Source of the DNA: Calothrix sp. PCC 7716
Lineage (GTDB): Bacteria > Cyanobacteriota > Cyanobacteriia > Cyanobacteriales > Nostocaceae
Assembly: GCF_019977735.1 (NCBI RefSeq)
Contig: NZ_AP025018.1
Coordinates: 8,560,580 to 8,624,579 of the forward strand
DNA length: 64,000 bases
Direction of reading: 5' to 3'
Both the position numbers and the translations under genes were made by a program. The stretch's first letter is position 1. Each line of letters starts with the position of its first letter. Under the pieces are notes generated by a model. That model saw only the letters and a list, made by a program, of their open reading frames with translations, ran no database searches and was not told the origin of the DNA. This document shows positions 27,095 to 36,458 of this stretch, one piece after another.

Positions 27095-27853
27095 CTAAGA
27101 GTCACGCCTTTGGTGAATATTTATCCCTAATATTTCAAGTGCCAAGTAAAAAAGGAACTGTGAATTGGTGATTAAATAGCGTTTCCACAATCTGCCAGGT
27201 TCTTGGAGTAATCGATAAAACCATTCTAATCCAACTTGCTGCATCCACAAAGGCGCCCTTCTTTTCGTACCTGCAATCACTTGAAAAGTGCCACCAACAC
27301 CAATTGCTAGATTAACTCCCAACTGTGAAAAATTCTCTTGAATGAAATTTTCTTGTCGAGGAACACCCATTCCAACAATTAGAATTTGGGCTTGACTCTG
27401 CTTGATAGCTTCGACAATTTTTGGTGTTTCGCTATTGGAAAAATATCCATGATGAAAGCCACAAATCTTTAATCGGTTGTACTTTTGCTGTAGTTTTTTG
27501 ACTACAGTCTCAATAACTTCTGGCTCTGCTCCAAGCAAAAAGACATCAAAATCTTCTTTACTGGCAACTACTGCTAATCCCTCTACCAAATCGACTCCTG
27601 TGACTCGTTCGGGTATGGGCAGAGCAAACAATCTTGATGCCCAAACTATTGGTTGACCGTCAGCCACTACTAATGATGCATTATTAATAAAATTTTGCAA
27701 GTAATGATTTGAACGCATCATCATTGATATAGCCACATTGACAGTGGCAATATATCCTTGCTTCTCATTCTTAATCCATTCACTTGCCCAGTCCAAAGTT
27801 TCATCAAAAGTAACAGTATCGTAAGAGCAGTTCAATAACTTAATTCGATTCAT
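27095..27853 (-). CDS. WecG/TagA/CpsF-family glycosyltransferase
   Basis: A 252-residue GT26-family enzyme. The family's conserved segments are present: TVNVAISMMMR near the N-terminus, VVADGQPIVW, RVTGVDLVEGL near residue 85, VGMGVPRQENFI and GVGGTFQVIAGTKRRAP with the following WMQQVGLEWFYRLLQEP. These enzymes transfer N-acetylmannosamine (ManNAc or ManNAcA) onto a lipid-linked sugar in early steps of surface polysaccharide synthesis; which acceptor is used here is unknown. Its start overlaps the stop of the upstream 27850-29013 gene by 4 bp, so the two are translationally coupled and probably serve the same glycan pathway. A strong terminator follows. Confidence 0.93.
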   Translation of the reverse strand: MNRIKLLNCSYDTVTFDETLDWASEWIKNEKQGYIATVNVAISMMMRSNHYLQNFINNASLVVADGQPIVWASRLFALPIPERVTGVDLVEGLAVVASKEDFDVFLLGAEPEVIETVVKKLQQKYNRLKICGFHHGYFSNSETPKIVEAIKQSQAQILIVGMGVPRQENFIQENFSQLGVNLAIGVGGTFQVIAGTKRRAPLWMQQVGLEWFYRLLQEPGRLWKRYLITNSQFLFYLALEILGINIHQRRDS

Positions 27854-29013
27854 ACATTTGTTTTTATTAACATTAGTAAACCATCAATAAAAAACTTAGT
27901 TGCCCAATTTGGATAAGATAAACGTGTGTATTTACCCCAAATTGGTTGCGAACCCTTGATACCACCCCGAATATTTAAATCTGATGTTTGAATGTCTTGA
28001 CAAGACATAACGTATTGCAAACTGGTTAAAGCTGCTTGGTAATAACGTTTATCTCCTTTAAGCTCAAACAGTTTTAGCCACAAAATTGCCATCTGACAGT
28101 TGCCTGTTAAGCAGCAATAGCTTTCGTCTGATTTACCACTACTGTCAATTTGACCTGGTATAAAACCATTCGAGTGCATTTTTGCCAACATCGCTTGTGA
28201 ACCAAGAACTGCAGCGTCAATATATTTCTGTTCTTTCTGAATTATTCCTGATTCAAATAAACCTCTAAGAGCGTAAACAATATTATGAGTAAATGGAGCT
28301 GCATCTGCGGTAAAAGCACATTGGTCAAACCATCCATTTTTTTGTTGGCTAAGTCCCCAGTCTAAATTGGCATAAGCGACTTGCAAATATTCTGGCTTTG
28401 ATTTTAAAGCATTTAACTCCAAAAGCGCCCATGCAACGCGCGTATTATAAACATGGGGTATACCCAAATGAGTATTACGAGTCCAGCGTCCACTACTGTC
28501 TGCAACCCTAACCAGCCAGTCAGAAGCGCGTTCTGCTGCTTGTAAAAAGCATGGTTCCTGCGTTTCTTGATAAGCTCGTATATACCCTAATAAAACTTGA
28601 CCTGTATCAAAAACTATTCCTTCAGAACTATACCGTGTATTAGATACAGAACCGTCGGAATTTTGTATGTCACACAACCACTTAGCTATTTTAACTGCTC
28701 TATCCCATGAGTCATTATCGTTTAACTGCTGTGCAAGATTAAAAAACGTCACAGCTATGTAACCTGAAGTTTCACGATAAGATGTTCGCCAACCACCTTT
28801 AAGCGAATAACCCCAACTAACTCCATCATCAAGCGATATGTCGTGCGCGCGTTTTAGCCAACTGACCGCAGCACTCAAATGTTTTTGCGGTTCGTCAATA
28901 ACTGGCAAAGTCGCAAACATATCTTGCGTTGCCTTAGTTGCAAAACATTGTATACGAGCTAATTGTTGATTAATTACGGGTTCAGACTTTTTTAAAACCA
29001 TAAACTTTACCAA
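27850..29013 (-). CDS. Six-hairpin (alpha/alpha) barrel protein, glycosidase/epimerase-like
   Basis: A 387-residue protein made of repeated helical hairpins with aromatic and glycine-rich turns (GVSWGYSLKGGWRTSYRE, DIQNSDGSVSNTRY, YNTRVAWALLELNAL, HNIVYALRGLFESG), typical of six-hairpin glycosidases, lyases and related carbohydrate-acting enzymes. No signal peptide is seen, so it is cytoplasmic. I could not assign catalytic residues. The 4-bp overlap with a glycosyltransferase gene suggests a role in building or trimming a surface polysaccharide. The start at 29011-29013 is 5 codons upstream of a second Met (MVLKKSE), either of which is possible. Confidence 0.75.
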   Translation of the reverse strand: MVKFMVLKKSEPVINQQLARIQCFATKATQDMFATLPVIDEPQKHLSAAVSWLKRAHDISLDDGVSWGYSLKGGWRTSYRETSGYIAVTFFNLAQQLNDNDSWDRAVKIAKWLCDIQNSDGSVSNTRYSSEGIVFDTGQVLLGYIRAYQETQEPCFLQAAERASDWLVRVADSSGRWTRNTHLGIPHVYNTRVAWALLELNALKSKPEYLQVAYANLDWGLSQQKNGWFDQCAFTADAAPFTHNIVYALRGLFESGIIQKEQKYIDAAVLGSQAMLAKMHSNGFIPGQIDSSGKSDESYCCLTGNCQMAILWLKLFELKGDKRYYQAALTSLQYVMSCQDIQTSDLNIRGGIKGSQPIWGKYTRLSYPNWATKFFIDGLLMLIKTNV

Positions 29014-29584
29014 ATTAATGAATGTAAATCCTATAAACCAGGTTTCTTTGTTGAAATCTCGTAAAAAAATAACTATTCCGCTTAGAAACCAGGTTTCTTT
29101 GTTGAAATCTCGTAAAAAAATAACTATTTCGCTTAGAAACCTGGTTTCTGGTTACGAGAGCGTAAGTCCTGTTTAATTTAAAAAATCATGTTTATATTCA
29201 TCTATAATTATTTATACTTATGATTATTGACAATAATAGTCTTTATAGAATATATGTCGGATGAAACGATTTAGGTAAGTATTTTATAATAGCTATCGAC
29301 TAAATCAGCTTTTTGTCTCCGCATTTAAGACCTCTAACTATATATATATTTAATCTTTGACAAATTTCATAAAGATACCATGAACTTATGTATAAATATT
29401 TACATAATTTTCTTTAGACAGATTAAATTATTGGTGTAATGTCTTGTGTTATATTTATTACAGGTTCAACAATTCCGTAAATTGGATAAAACGAAATAGA
29501 ATTGAAACTCAACTTACTTTTTGGTAAGCACAGAATTGCGAAGCACGGTAAACTTGATTTCTTAAGGTGTTTTAGCTATTCAAC
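29014..29584. other. 571-bp spacer between divergent genes
   Basis: It holds a 51-bp tandem repeat near the minus-strand gene (29035-29149, listed separately) and then about 400 bp of AT-rich DNA that must contain the dapL promoter and leader. No small gene, RNA gene or riboswitch was recognised. Confidence 0.5.
29035..29149. repeat. 51-bp direct tandem repeat, 2.2 copies
   Basis: Copies start at 29035 and 29086, and a partial third at 29137. Each begins with the palindrome AAACCAGGTTT followed by CTTTGTTGAAATCTCG and an A-run; the first two differ by one base (ATTCCGC versus ATTTCGC). It lies just upstream of the 27850-29013 gene. Confidence 0.9.
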
Positions 29585-30823
29585 ATGGCAACGATTAACG
29601 ATAATTATCTCAAGCTCAAAGCTGGCTATCTGTTTCCAGAGATTGCACGTCGGGTGAATGCATTTGCAGAAACCAATGCTGATGCTAAAGTTATTCGCTT
29701 AGGAATAGGTGACGTTACCGAACCATTGCCCGAAGCTTGTCGAACTGCGATGATTAAAGCAGTTGAGGACATGGGAAATCGAGACGATTTTAAAGGGTAC
29801 GGGCCTGAACAAGGTTATGCTTGGTTACGCGAGAAAATTGCCAAGCACGATTTTCAGGCTCGTGGGTGTGATGTTGATGCTTCGGAGATTTTTATTTCTG
29901 ATGGTTCTAAATGTGACTGCGGTAATATCTTAGATATTTTTGGCAATAATAATACCATTGCAGTTACAGACCCAGTATATCCTGTATACGTAGACACTAA
30001 TGTCATGGCGGGTCATACGGGGGATGTGAACGAAAAAGGTGAATATGGCGGTTTAGTTTATCTACCTATTTCTGCCGACAACAACTTTACTGCTGAAATT
30101 CCCTCGCAGAAAGTTGATTTAATTTATCTTTGCTTCCCTAATAATCCGACAGGCGCCACAGCAAGTAAAGAGCATCTCAAAGCTTGGGTTGACTACGCAC
30201 GTAGTAACGGTTCGATAATATTCTTCGATGCAGCTTACGAAGCATTTATTCGTGACCCAGATATTCCTCATTCTATTTATGAAATAGAAGGCGCCCGTGA
30301 TTGTGCGATAGAATTTCGGTCATTCTCCAAAAATGCAGGTTTCACAGGAACGCGATGTGCCTTGACCGTTGTACCCAAAACATTAACAGGTTCTTCTGCC
30401 GACGGTTCCAGCGTAGAAATATGGAAACTTTGGAATCGGCGCCAGTCTACCAAATTTAATGGCGTATCTTATATAGTACAGCGAGGCGCCGAAGCAGTAT
30501 ATTCAGAAGAAGGCAAAGCCCAAACCAAAGCTTTAATAGATTTTTACATGGAGAACGCAAAAATCATCCGTGAGAAACTCACAGAAGCTGGTATTTCTGT
30601 ATACGGAGGTGTAAATGCACCTTACGTTTGGGTAAAAACACCCAATAACCTATCAAGCTGGGACTTTTTCGACAAATTGCTGCACACCTGCAACGTTGTT
30701 GGAACACCAGGTTCCGGTTTTGGCGCCGCAGGTGAAGGATACTTCCGCATTTCTGCATTCAACAGCCGTACTAACGTTGAAGAAGCAATGAAACGCATTA
30801 CCGAAAAATTCCCAATCACATAA
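29585..30823 (+). CDS. dapL: LL-diaminopimelate aminotransferase
   Basis: A 412-residue PLP enzyme that converts tetrahydrodipicolinate to LL-2,6-diaminopimelate in one step, feeding lysine and peptidoglycan synthesis; this DapL route is the one used by cyanobacteria and plants. The PLP-binding Lys249 sits in [15 protein letters not shown]. The family landmarks [39 protein letters not shown] and the C-terminal WDFFDKLL are all present. The length matches the family (about 410). It is cytosolic. The gene stands alone with its own leader and is followed by a hairpin at 30835-30856. Confidence 0.97.
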   Translation: MATINDNYLKLKAGYLFPEIARRVNAFAETNADAKVIRLGIGDVTEPLPEACRTAMIKAVEDMGNRDDFKGYGPEQGYAWLREKIAKHDFQARGCDVDASEIFISDGSKCDCGNILDIFGNNNTIAVTDPVYPVYVDTNVMAGHTGDVNEKGEYGGLVYLPISADNNFTAEIPSQKVDLIYLCFPNNPTGATASKEHLKAWVDYARSNGSIIFFDAAYEAFIRDPDIPHSIYEIEGARDCAIEFRSFSKNAGFTGTRCALTVVPKTLTGSSADGSSVEIWKLWNRRQSTKFNGVSYIVQRGAEAVYSEEGKAQTKALIDFYMENAKIIREKLTEAGISVYGGVNAPYVWVKTPNNLSSWDFFDKLLHTCNVVGTPGSGFGAAGEGYFRISAFNSRTNVEEAMKRITEKFPIT

Positions 30824-30834
30824 CAAATAATGTA

Positions 30835-30856
30835 GAGACGCGATTCATCGCGTCTC
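30835..30856. terminator. Hairpin after dapL (GAGACGCGA palindrome)
   Basis: GAGACGCGA and TCGCGTCTC form a perfect 9-bp stem with a 4-base loop, 12 bp after the dapL stop. There is no T-run. A related GTAGAGACGCTC palindrome follows ruvB (38531-38562), so this is a dispersed repeat that may also end transcription. Confidence 0.5.
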
Positions 30857-30992
30857 CAATCATCGCGTCTCCAATTATGGTGTCTTCTATATACATTAAG
30901 ATATATGACAAAATTCTTCCCATACGAAGATAACAATAAAAACTAATTCAAACAAAATATTAATACACCAACAATAAATATCAACTAACATC

Positions 30993-31508
30993 ATGTCTAC
31001 ACATCACACAAAAGTAGTTAGTACTACTCCTGGTAGAACAAGATTAAGGGTATCAAATAAACGTCGTAACCAGGAAGAAATGGAACGCATTAGTACAAGC
31101 TTACAAGCGCCACGCTTTATTAACAGCGTCGAATATAACCATGAAACAGGTAGCATACTTGTTCATCACGATACCCACGAACATGCTCTGGAGGCTATTA
31201 AGGATATTATGAAAAACCTAGGCATCGTTTTTGCTGATGTTACAGGCGCCAGTGAAATAGTACAAAAGAACGGTGAGAAAGAAGGTTCAGACTTACCCAG
31301 CGCTATTTATAATTTGAATCAAGAAATTCGCCAATTAACCAACGGTCTTGTGGACTTACGATTCTTATTACCGCTTGGATTATTTGCACTAGGCCTTATG
31401 CAACTGCAAGTTTACGGACTGCAATTAGAGTTAATGCCTTGGTACCTTTTGATTTACTTTGCATTTGAAACTTTCGTTAAACTTAATTTTAACCAGCAAG
31501 TTATATAA
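30993..31508 (+). CDS. HMA2-domain-like protein with two C-terminal membrane helices
   Basis: A 171-residue protein. The N-terminal half resembles the HMA2 fold found at the front of certain metal P-type ATPases (TPGRTRLRVSNK, followed by a ferredoxin-like beta-alpha pattern with GSILVHHD). It lacks the metal-binding CxxC of classical HMA domains. Residues about 125-165 form two hydrophobic helices (FLLPLGLFALGLMQLQVYGL and WYLLIYFAFETFVKL). It is probably an inner-membrane protein; a role in metal handling is inferred only from the domain. It stands alone between two repeat-containing spacers. Confidence 0.75.
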   Translation: MSTHHTKVVSTTPGRTRLRVSNKRRNQEEMERISTSLQAPRFINSVEYNHETGSILVHHDTHEHALEAIKDIMKNLGIVFADVTGASEIVQKNGEKEGSDLPSAIYNLNQEIRQLTNGLVDLRFLLPLGLFALGLMQLQVYGLQLELMPWYLLIYFAFETFVKLNFNQQVI

Positions 31509-31595
31509 ATGCTTGTTTATAAAAGCCTACAACATGTCATGCTGAACGCAGTGAAGCATCTCTAAGCATATCTTGTGAAAAATAATTCAGATTCT

Positions 31596-31770
31596 TCGCT
31601 ACGCTCAGAATGACAATTTATCGCTACGCTCAGAATGACAATTTATCGCTACGCTCAGAATGACAATTTATCGCTACGCTCAGAATGACAATTTATCGCT
31701 ACGCTCAGAATGACAATTTGTAGCTACGTTCAGAATGACAATTTGTAGCTACGTTCAGCATGACAATAAT
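31596..31770. repeat. 25-bp tandem repeat, seven copies
   Basis: The unit is TCGCTACGCTCAGAATGACAATTTA, given here as TCGCTACGCTCAG plus AATGACAATTTA. The period is exactly 25 bp from 31596. The last two copies have drifted (TAGCTACGTTCAG). Copies are contiguous without spacers. The rest of the 31509-31905 gap has no gene, only the leader of the SNF2 gene and a related single copy near 31535-31560. Confidence 0.95.
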
Positions 31771-31905
31771 TCAAATGTCCTATACATACTAGGAACAGGC
31801 GCCATATTTAAATAAATTTATATTATTTAATAGTTGAAGTTTCAGTACCTATTGTTTGGTAGAGTAATGCTAAACTTTAAAGCATGATAATCCTGAGCGT
31901 TAGCT

Positions 31906-34900
31906 ATGAAAGTTATTCACGGCACTTGGATACCTGATGCTTCTACGGAATTTATTCAAACAGGTTCGTTTTACCTGTGGGTTGAAACTCCTATTGAAAC
32001 CAAAGCTAAAACGAATAACATCCATCCAGGTCATTTATCAAAAGATGAATTAGTAAATTTTTTGATACAAGATGTAGGTATCAAAGAGACACTTACAACT
32101 CTTAGTCAACGCATCTCTCCTAAATATTTTGCGTTACCAACTGCTGAAAATACGCCGCTTCCTTCTCCAGAAATGACAAGATATTTGGAAGAAGCTGATA
32201 TTTTAGAATATGATAGTTTTCAATATTGGCAGGTTGATTGTTATAAGACTATAGTTTCTGTTAAAGTTGGCGCTAAGTACTCAGATGCTATTAACATCGG
32301 TCAACTTCTAAATGAGATTCACTTTTTAGCACTATATAATACAAGTGATATTCAGCTTGGTTCAGATTTACTATTTTGGTACCACTATACCCAAGCTTTT
32401 AAGCAGGTTATTTTAAAAGACCATTATATTCCTGCTTTGAAATATCGACAGCGAGCGAAAAGCACTTTTGAAATTTACGCTACTTGGGAGATTATTTCTG
32501 AGGAGTATGAGAGCAATTTGAAAAGGTATGTTGAGTACATGCCATTGATTTGTGTTAGTGGTACTGGCTTTGGTGGTACTGAAGTACCACATTACGAGGA
32601 TGTGCATTTTTTTGAGAGAGAAAGCTTATTGCGGCACTTTAGTGAGTATTTGCTTCATGATATCGTTACTCACACTCCTTCTACGGTCGCGTTTGATAAG
32701 CAAATAGATGATTCTTTAGTTAATTACTGTTTTTATGCTCATAAATATAACCCGTTAAAAAGCGATGTGAGTTTGGAGGAGTTTAAGCAGTGGTCGGCAT
32801 GGAGGCAAAAAATAACTCGTACTTCTCATGATGCTTCGTTTAATATAGGCTTTCAGTTACATTCTGCCCATCCTGATACAATTGATGATTGGCATATTCA
32901 GTTTTTAGTCGCTGATAAAAAAGACCCTTCGTTAAAATTAGCGCTTTCTGAATATTGGTCGATGAGTCCGAAAGACAAAACAAACGTCAGTAAAAAGTTT
33001 GGTGAAAATTTTGAAACTAATGTACTGCTTAATCTCGGATATGCTGCACGAATGTATCCTAAATTATGGCAGGGTATGGAAACAGAATATCCGTGTGAAC
33101 TACGAGTAAGTTTAGAAGAAGCGTTTGATTTTCTGAAAGAAAGTGCATGGGTGTTGGAAGATGCTGGTTTTAAGGTAATTGTACCTGCTTGGTATACTCC
33201 CGCTGGGCGCCGACGTGCTAAAATTCGCCTCAAGGCATCAAGTAAAGGAAAGTCTGCGAGTAAAGTAGATAATAAAGGATATTTCAGCTATGACTCACTA
33301 GTGCAATATGAGTATCAACTGGCAATAGGAGATCAGCAAGTTACACCTCAAGAATGGGAGCAATTAGTTAACGCTAAAACACCTTTGGTGCATTTTCGTG
33401 GTCAGTGGATGGAACTCGACAGAGATAAAATGCAGCAATTTTTGGAGTTTTGGCAATCTCATGGTGATGAGAAACCAGAAATGACAATGCTGGAGTTTTT
33501 ACAGCGTACAGCACAAGAAGATGATTGGGAAGTTGAACACGACGAGTTTTTATCGTCGATGATGTCTAAGCTACACGATAAAAGCAAGTTTGAACCAATT
33601 TCTGATTTAGCGCAACTCCAAGGAACTTTACGTGAATATCAAAAGCGGGGTGTATCGTGGTTAAGTTATTTGGAAAATTTGGGATTAAATGGTTGTCTTG
33701 CAGATGATATGGGACTTGGTAAGTCTTTGCAAGTAATTGCACGACTTATTCAAGAACGTGAAAATAGCAATGGTAGTAAGAGTTTGTTACCCACATTATT
33801 AATTGCTCCAACTTCAGTTGTGGGAAATTGGCAGAGAGAAATTGCAAAGTTTGCTCCACATCTTAAAGTTATGGTACATCACGGCGCCAGTCGTAATCAA
33901 AATGAGGTATTCAAAACTTTGTGTTTAGAGTATGATGTTGTAATTACTTCGTTTACCCTCGCGCGTAAAGATGAAAAATTATTAAGTGGGTTTGAATGGC
34001 AGCGAGTTGTACTAGATGAAGCGCAAAATATCAAAAATCCCAAAGCTGCACAAACTAAAGCCATTTTAAAACTTCATGCCAAACATCGTTTAGCTTTGAC
34101 GGGAACTCCTGTAGAAAATAGATTATTAGACTTATGGTCAATTTTCAATTTTTTGAACCCAGGATATTTAGGTAAAGAAGCGCAGTTTCGTAAATCGTTT
34201 GAGATTCCAATTCAAAAAGACAATAGCAAAGTCAAATCTACTACTTTAAAAAAGCTAGTAGAACCCCTGATTTTACGTAGAGTGAAAACAGATACATCGA
34301 TTATCAACGATTTACCCGATAAAGTCGAACAAAAGCTTTATACCAATTTAACCAAAGAGCAAGCTTCATTATATGAGGCTGTTGTTAAAGATGTAGAAGA
34401 TAAAATCGAGAATATAGAAGGTATTGAACGTAAAGGTTTGATATTAGCAACATTAATGAAGTTGAAGCAAATTTGTAACCACCCAGCACAATTTTTACAA
34501 GATGGTAGTGAGTTTTTACCAGAACGTTCGCATAAGCTAAGTCGTTTGGCAGAAATGGTAGAAGAAGCTATTGCAGAAGGTGAAAGTTTGTTAATATTTA
34601 GCCAATTTACAGATATCTGTGAAGCTTTAGAAAAACGCATTAAACACGCTTTTCATTGTAACACGTACTATTTACACGGAGGAACAGGGCGCCAGCGTCG
34701 AGAAAAAATGATAGCAGAATTTCAAGACCCAGAGACAGAACCATCAGTATTTATACTTTCGCTCAAAGCAGGAGGAGTTGGAATTACACTAACCAAAGCA
34801 AACCATGTTTTTCATTATGACCGTTGGTGGAACCCAGCAGTAGAAGACCAAGCAACCGACCGAGCATTTCGGATAGGTCAAAAGAAGAATGTTTTCGTAC

Positions 34901-35070
34901 ATAAATTTGTAGTAATAGGCACATTGGAAGAAAAAATAGATTCGATGATAGAAGATAAAAAGAAACTATCTTCTGCGGTTGTGGGTAGTGATGAGTCTTG
35001 GTTGACTGAATTAGATAACGAAGCATTTAAACAACTAATTGCATTAAATAAAAGCGCACTATTGGAGTAA
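31906..35070 (+). CDS. SNF2-family helicase/ATPase with SNF2-associated domain
   Basis: A 1054-residue protein. Residues about 1-560 are the bacterial SNF2_assoc region and flanking sequence, including VIVPAWYTPAGRRRAKIRL. The SNF2 ATPase core follows: LADDMGLGKSLQ (motif I, near 600), DEAQNIKN (motif II, near 703), LTGTPVENRLLDLWSI (motif III), then the helicase C domain with LIFSQFTD, HGGTGRQRREKM, LKAGGVGITLTKANHV and DRAFRIGQ (motif VI). It would use ATP to move on or remodel double-stranded DNA or protein-DNA complexes. The exact role is unknown. A SWIM zinc-finger gene starts 3 bp after its stop, a pairing commonly seen for these bacterial SNF2 proteins. Confidence 0.95.
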   Translation: MKVIHGTWIPDASTEFIQTGSFYLWVETPIETKAKTNNIHPGHLSKDELVNFLIQDVGIKETLTTLSQRISPKYFALPTAENTPLPSPEMTRYLEEADILEYDSFQYWQVDCYKTIVSVKVGAKYSDAINIGQLLNEIHFLALYNTSDIQLGSDLLFWYHYTQAFKQVILKDHYIPALKYRQRAKSTFEIYATWEIISEEYESNLKRYVEYMPLICVSGTGFGGTEVPHYEDVHFFERESLLRHFSEYLLHDIVTHTPSTVAFDKQIDDSLVNYCFYAHKYNPLKSDVSLEEFKQWSAWRQKITRTSHDASFNIGFQLHSAHPDTIDDWHIQFLVADKKDPSLKLALSEYWSMSPKDKTNVSKKFGENFETNVLLNLGYAARMYPKLWQGMETEYPCELRVSLEEAFDFLKESAWVLEDAGFKVIVPAWYTPAGRRRAKIRLKASSKGKSASKVDNKGYFSYDSLVQYEYQLAIGDQQVTPQEWEQLVNAKTPLVHFRGQWMELDRDKMQQFLEFWQSHGDEKPEMTMLEFLQRTAQEDDWEVEHDEFLSSMMSKLHDKSKFEPISDLAQLQGTLREYQKRGVSWLSYLENLGLNGCLADDMGLGKSLQVIARLIQERENSNGSKSLLPTLLIAPTSVVGNWQREIAKFAPHLKVMVHHGASRNQNEVFKTLCLEYDVVITSFTLARKDEKLLSGFEWQRVVLDEAQNIKNPKAAQTKAILKLHAKHRLALTGTPVENRLLDLWSIFNFLNPGYLGKEAQFRKSFEIPIQKDNSKVKSTTLKKLVEPLILRRVKTDTSIINDLPDKVEQKLYTNLTKEQASLYEAVVKDVEDKIENIEGIERKGLILATLMKLKQICNHPAQFLQDGSEFLPERSHKLSRLAEMVEEAIAEGESLLIFSQFTDICEALEKRIKHAFHCNTYYLHGGTGRQRREKMIAEFQDPETEPSVFILSLKAGGVGITLTKANHVFHYDRWWNPAVEDQATDRAFRIGQKKNVFVHKFVVIGTLEEKIDSMIEDKKKLSSAVVGSDESWLTELDNEAFKQLIALNKSALLE

Positions 35071-35073
35071 AAT

Positions 35074-35910
35074 ATGAGTAAATTTTCGCGAACTTGGTGG
35101 GGTACACGTTTTATTGATGCGTTAGAATCATTTACCGATTCAGGTAGATTGCAACGTGGTCGCTCTTATGCAAGTGGAGGCAAAGTAAAAAGTTTCGAGA
35201 TAGATAGTAATAAAATAACAGCAAAAGTAAGAGGGTCAGTAAATCCTTATTTTGGTGTTTACAAAGAGCCAACATACAACATTACTATCGAAATTACACC
35301 CATTGCAAAAGCACGCTGGAATGATGTTGTTAAGGAAATATCATCTAAAGCAAGTATTGTTTCTAGATTAATGCTCAATGAAGTCCCAGAAAACATCGAA
35401 GATACTTTTTCTCACTTAGGATTGCATTTATTGCCATGTAGTAATAAAGATTTTAAAACCAGATGTTCCTGTCCAGATTCTGCTAACCCGTGTAAACATA
35501 TAGCTGGAGTATATTATTTAGTTGCTTCTCAACTAGACGAAAACCCATTTCTCTTATTTGAATTACGAGGATTGTCAAAAACCGAACTCCAACAAAAGCT
35601 AGCAAAGACACCTTTAGGAAAAGTTTTGTCCGAAGAGTTAAATGTGAAAGACTTCGTAGTCGAAGCTTCAGCTTCGCTCTACACCAAAGTAGAAAAGAAA
35701 GCAATTAACGAAAAACCAAGCGTAAGAGAATTTTGGTTAGGCGCCAAGCGATTACCGCAAACCATTGATATTAAAGCTAGCAGCAGTGTTTCTGCAATTG
35801 TAATTAAAAAGCAAGGTGATTTTCCTCCTTTCTGGCACAAAGATAATTCGTTTGTCGAAACGATGGAGGAATTATATAAAAGGGTAAAGGGTAAACAAAA
35901 TTTGATATAG
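35074..35910 (+). CDS. SWIM zinc-finger protein, partner of the SNF2 helicase
   Basis: A 278-residue protein with a SWIM motif at about 131-146: CSCPDSANPCKHIAGVYY, matching CxCx(n)CxH. The N-terminus (TWWGTRFIDALESF, LQRGRSYASGGKV) is the conserved start of bacterial SWIM proteins paired with SNF2 ATPases. SWIM fingers bind DNA or proteins, so it probably targets the helicase; this is inference from the 3-bp gene spacing and family co-occurrence. There is no membrane segment. The C-terminal part (after residue 200) is basic and ends with a short Lys-rich tail. Confidence 0.93.
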   Translation: MSKFSRTWWGTRFIDALESFTDSGRLQRGRSYASGGKVKSFEIDSNKITAKVRGSVNPYFGVYKEPTYNITIEITPIAKARWNDVVKEISSKASIVSRLMLNEVPENIEDTFSHLGLHLLPCSNKDFKTRCSCPDSANPCKHIAGVYYLVASQLDENPFLLFELRGLSKTELQQKLAKTPLGKVLSEELNVKDFVVEASASLYTKVEKKAINEKPSVREFWLGAKRLPQTIDIKASSSVSAIVIKKQGDFPPFWHKDNSFVETMEELYKRVKGKQNLI

Positions 35911-35939
35911 AGTGTGACAGTAGTAAAAGTCGATAAAAG

Positions 35940-36012
35940 TGGAGCCAAGCGGGATCGAACCGCTGACCTCTACAATGCCATTGTAGCGCTCTACCAACTG
36001 AGCTATGACCCC
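35940..36012 (-). tRNA. tRNA-Ala (anticodon GGC)
   Basis: Reverse complement starts GGGGTCATAGCTCAGTTGG and folds into a complete cloverleaf. The 7-bp acceptor stem GGGGTCA pairs with TGGCTCC (one G-U). The anticodon stem CTACA/TGTAG encloses loop ATGGCAT with anticodon GGC. The T-arm is GCGGTTCGATCCCGC, and the discriminator is A. The 3' CCA is not encoded (ACT follows). It decodes GCC and GCU alanine codons. It is 73 nt without introns. Confidence 0.97.
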
Positions 36013-36166
36013 ATAACTTTCTCATTATATCTCAAATATTTGCTTTTATGTCAATAAAATGCGACTCAAAATCCCAGTTATATTGATAACTTATATCTTT
36101 GATGAGAATAATTAATCGCACTGACAATAAATATTTATATAAGAATATTTAGATATGATTACGCAT

Positions 36167-36355
36167 TTACAGTTGTAACAGATAGGTCATGCAGTGACCC
36201 ATTAAGAAGTAAACAACGAGCATTCCTGCGGCAGCCATTGCTACCAGCCCTCCAGCTAGCATTAGGGAAAATTCCTTGTGTTCTACTGCTTTCTCCATAA
36301 GGTGTAGCGACCAGGCAACCAGCGCTACATCAAAAATTAATATAGGTATTAACAT
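36167..36355 (-). CDS. Small two-helix membrane protein, conserved-looking
   Basis: A 62-residue protein with two hydrophobic segments (about 2-18, LIPILIFDVALVAWSL, and about 30-54, SLMLAGGLVAMAAAGMLVVYF) joined by a short charged loop (EKAVEHKE). I do not recognise a characterised family. The well-formed helices, clean frame and position as a separate unit downstream of the hisF terminator support a real gene. Its function is unknown. Confidence 0.65.
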   Translation of the reverse strand: MLIPILIFDVALVAWSLHLMEKAVEHKEFSLMLAGGLVAMAAAGMLVVYFLMGHCMTYLLQL

Positions 36356-36414
36356 TTTTCTTAATAAAAGTTATTTCTTCTTCATCAAGCTTAACACTAA
36401 TTTTGATAAGTGTG

Positions 36415-36438
36415 TCTAACCACGCTGTGGTGGTTAGA
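36415..36438 (-). terminator. Terminator hairpin after hisF
   Basis: TCTAACCA and TGGTTAGA form an 8-bp stem with an 8-base loop, about 20 bp after the hisF stop (36459). Only a weak T-rich tract follows on the minus strand; an ATTTTA tract follows on the plus strand. Confidence 0.5.
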
Positions 36439-36458
36439 TTTTAGGCAAGATATCAGGA

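Noticed and set aside
29160-29584. Lysine riboswitch before dapL
   Set aside because: No conserved lysine-riboswitch core could be recognised in the leader, and such switches are not typical for cyanobacterial dapL.
31596-31770. Possible CRISPR array
   Set aside because: Repeats are contiguous with no unique spacers, and no cas genes are in the window. It is a plain tandem repeat.
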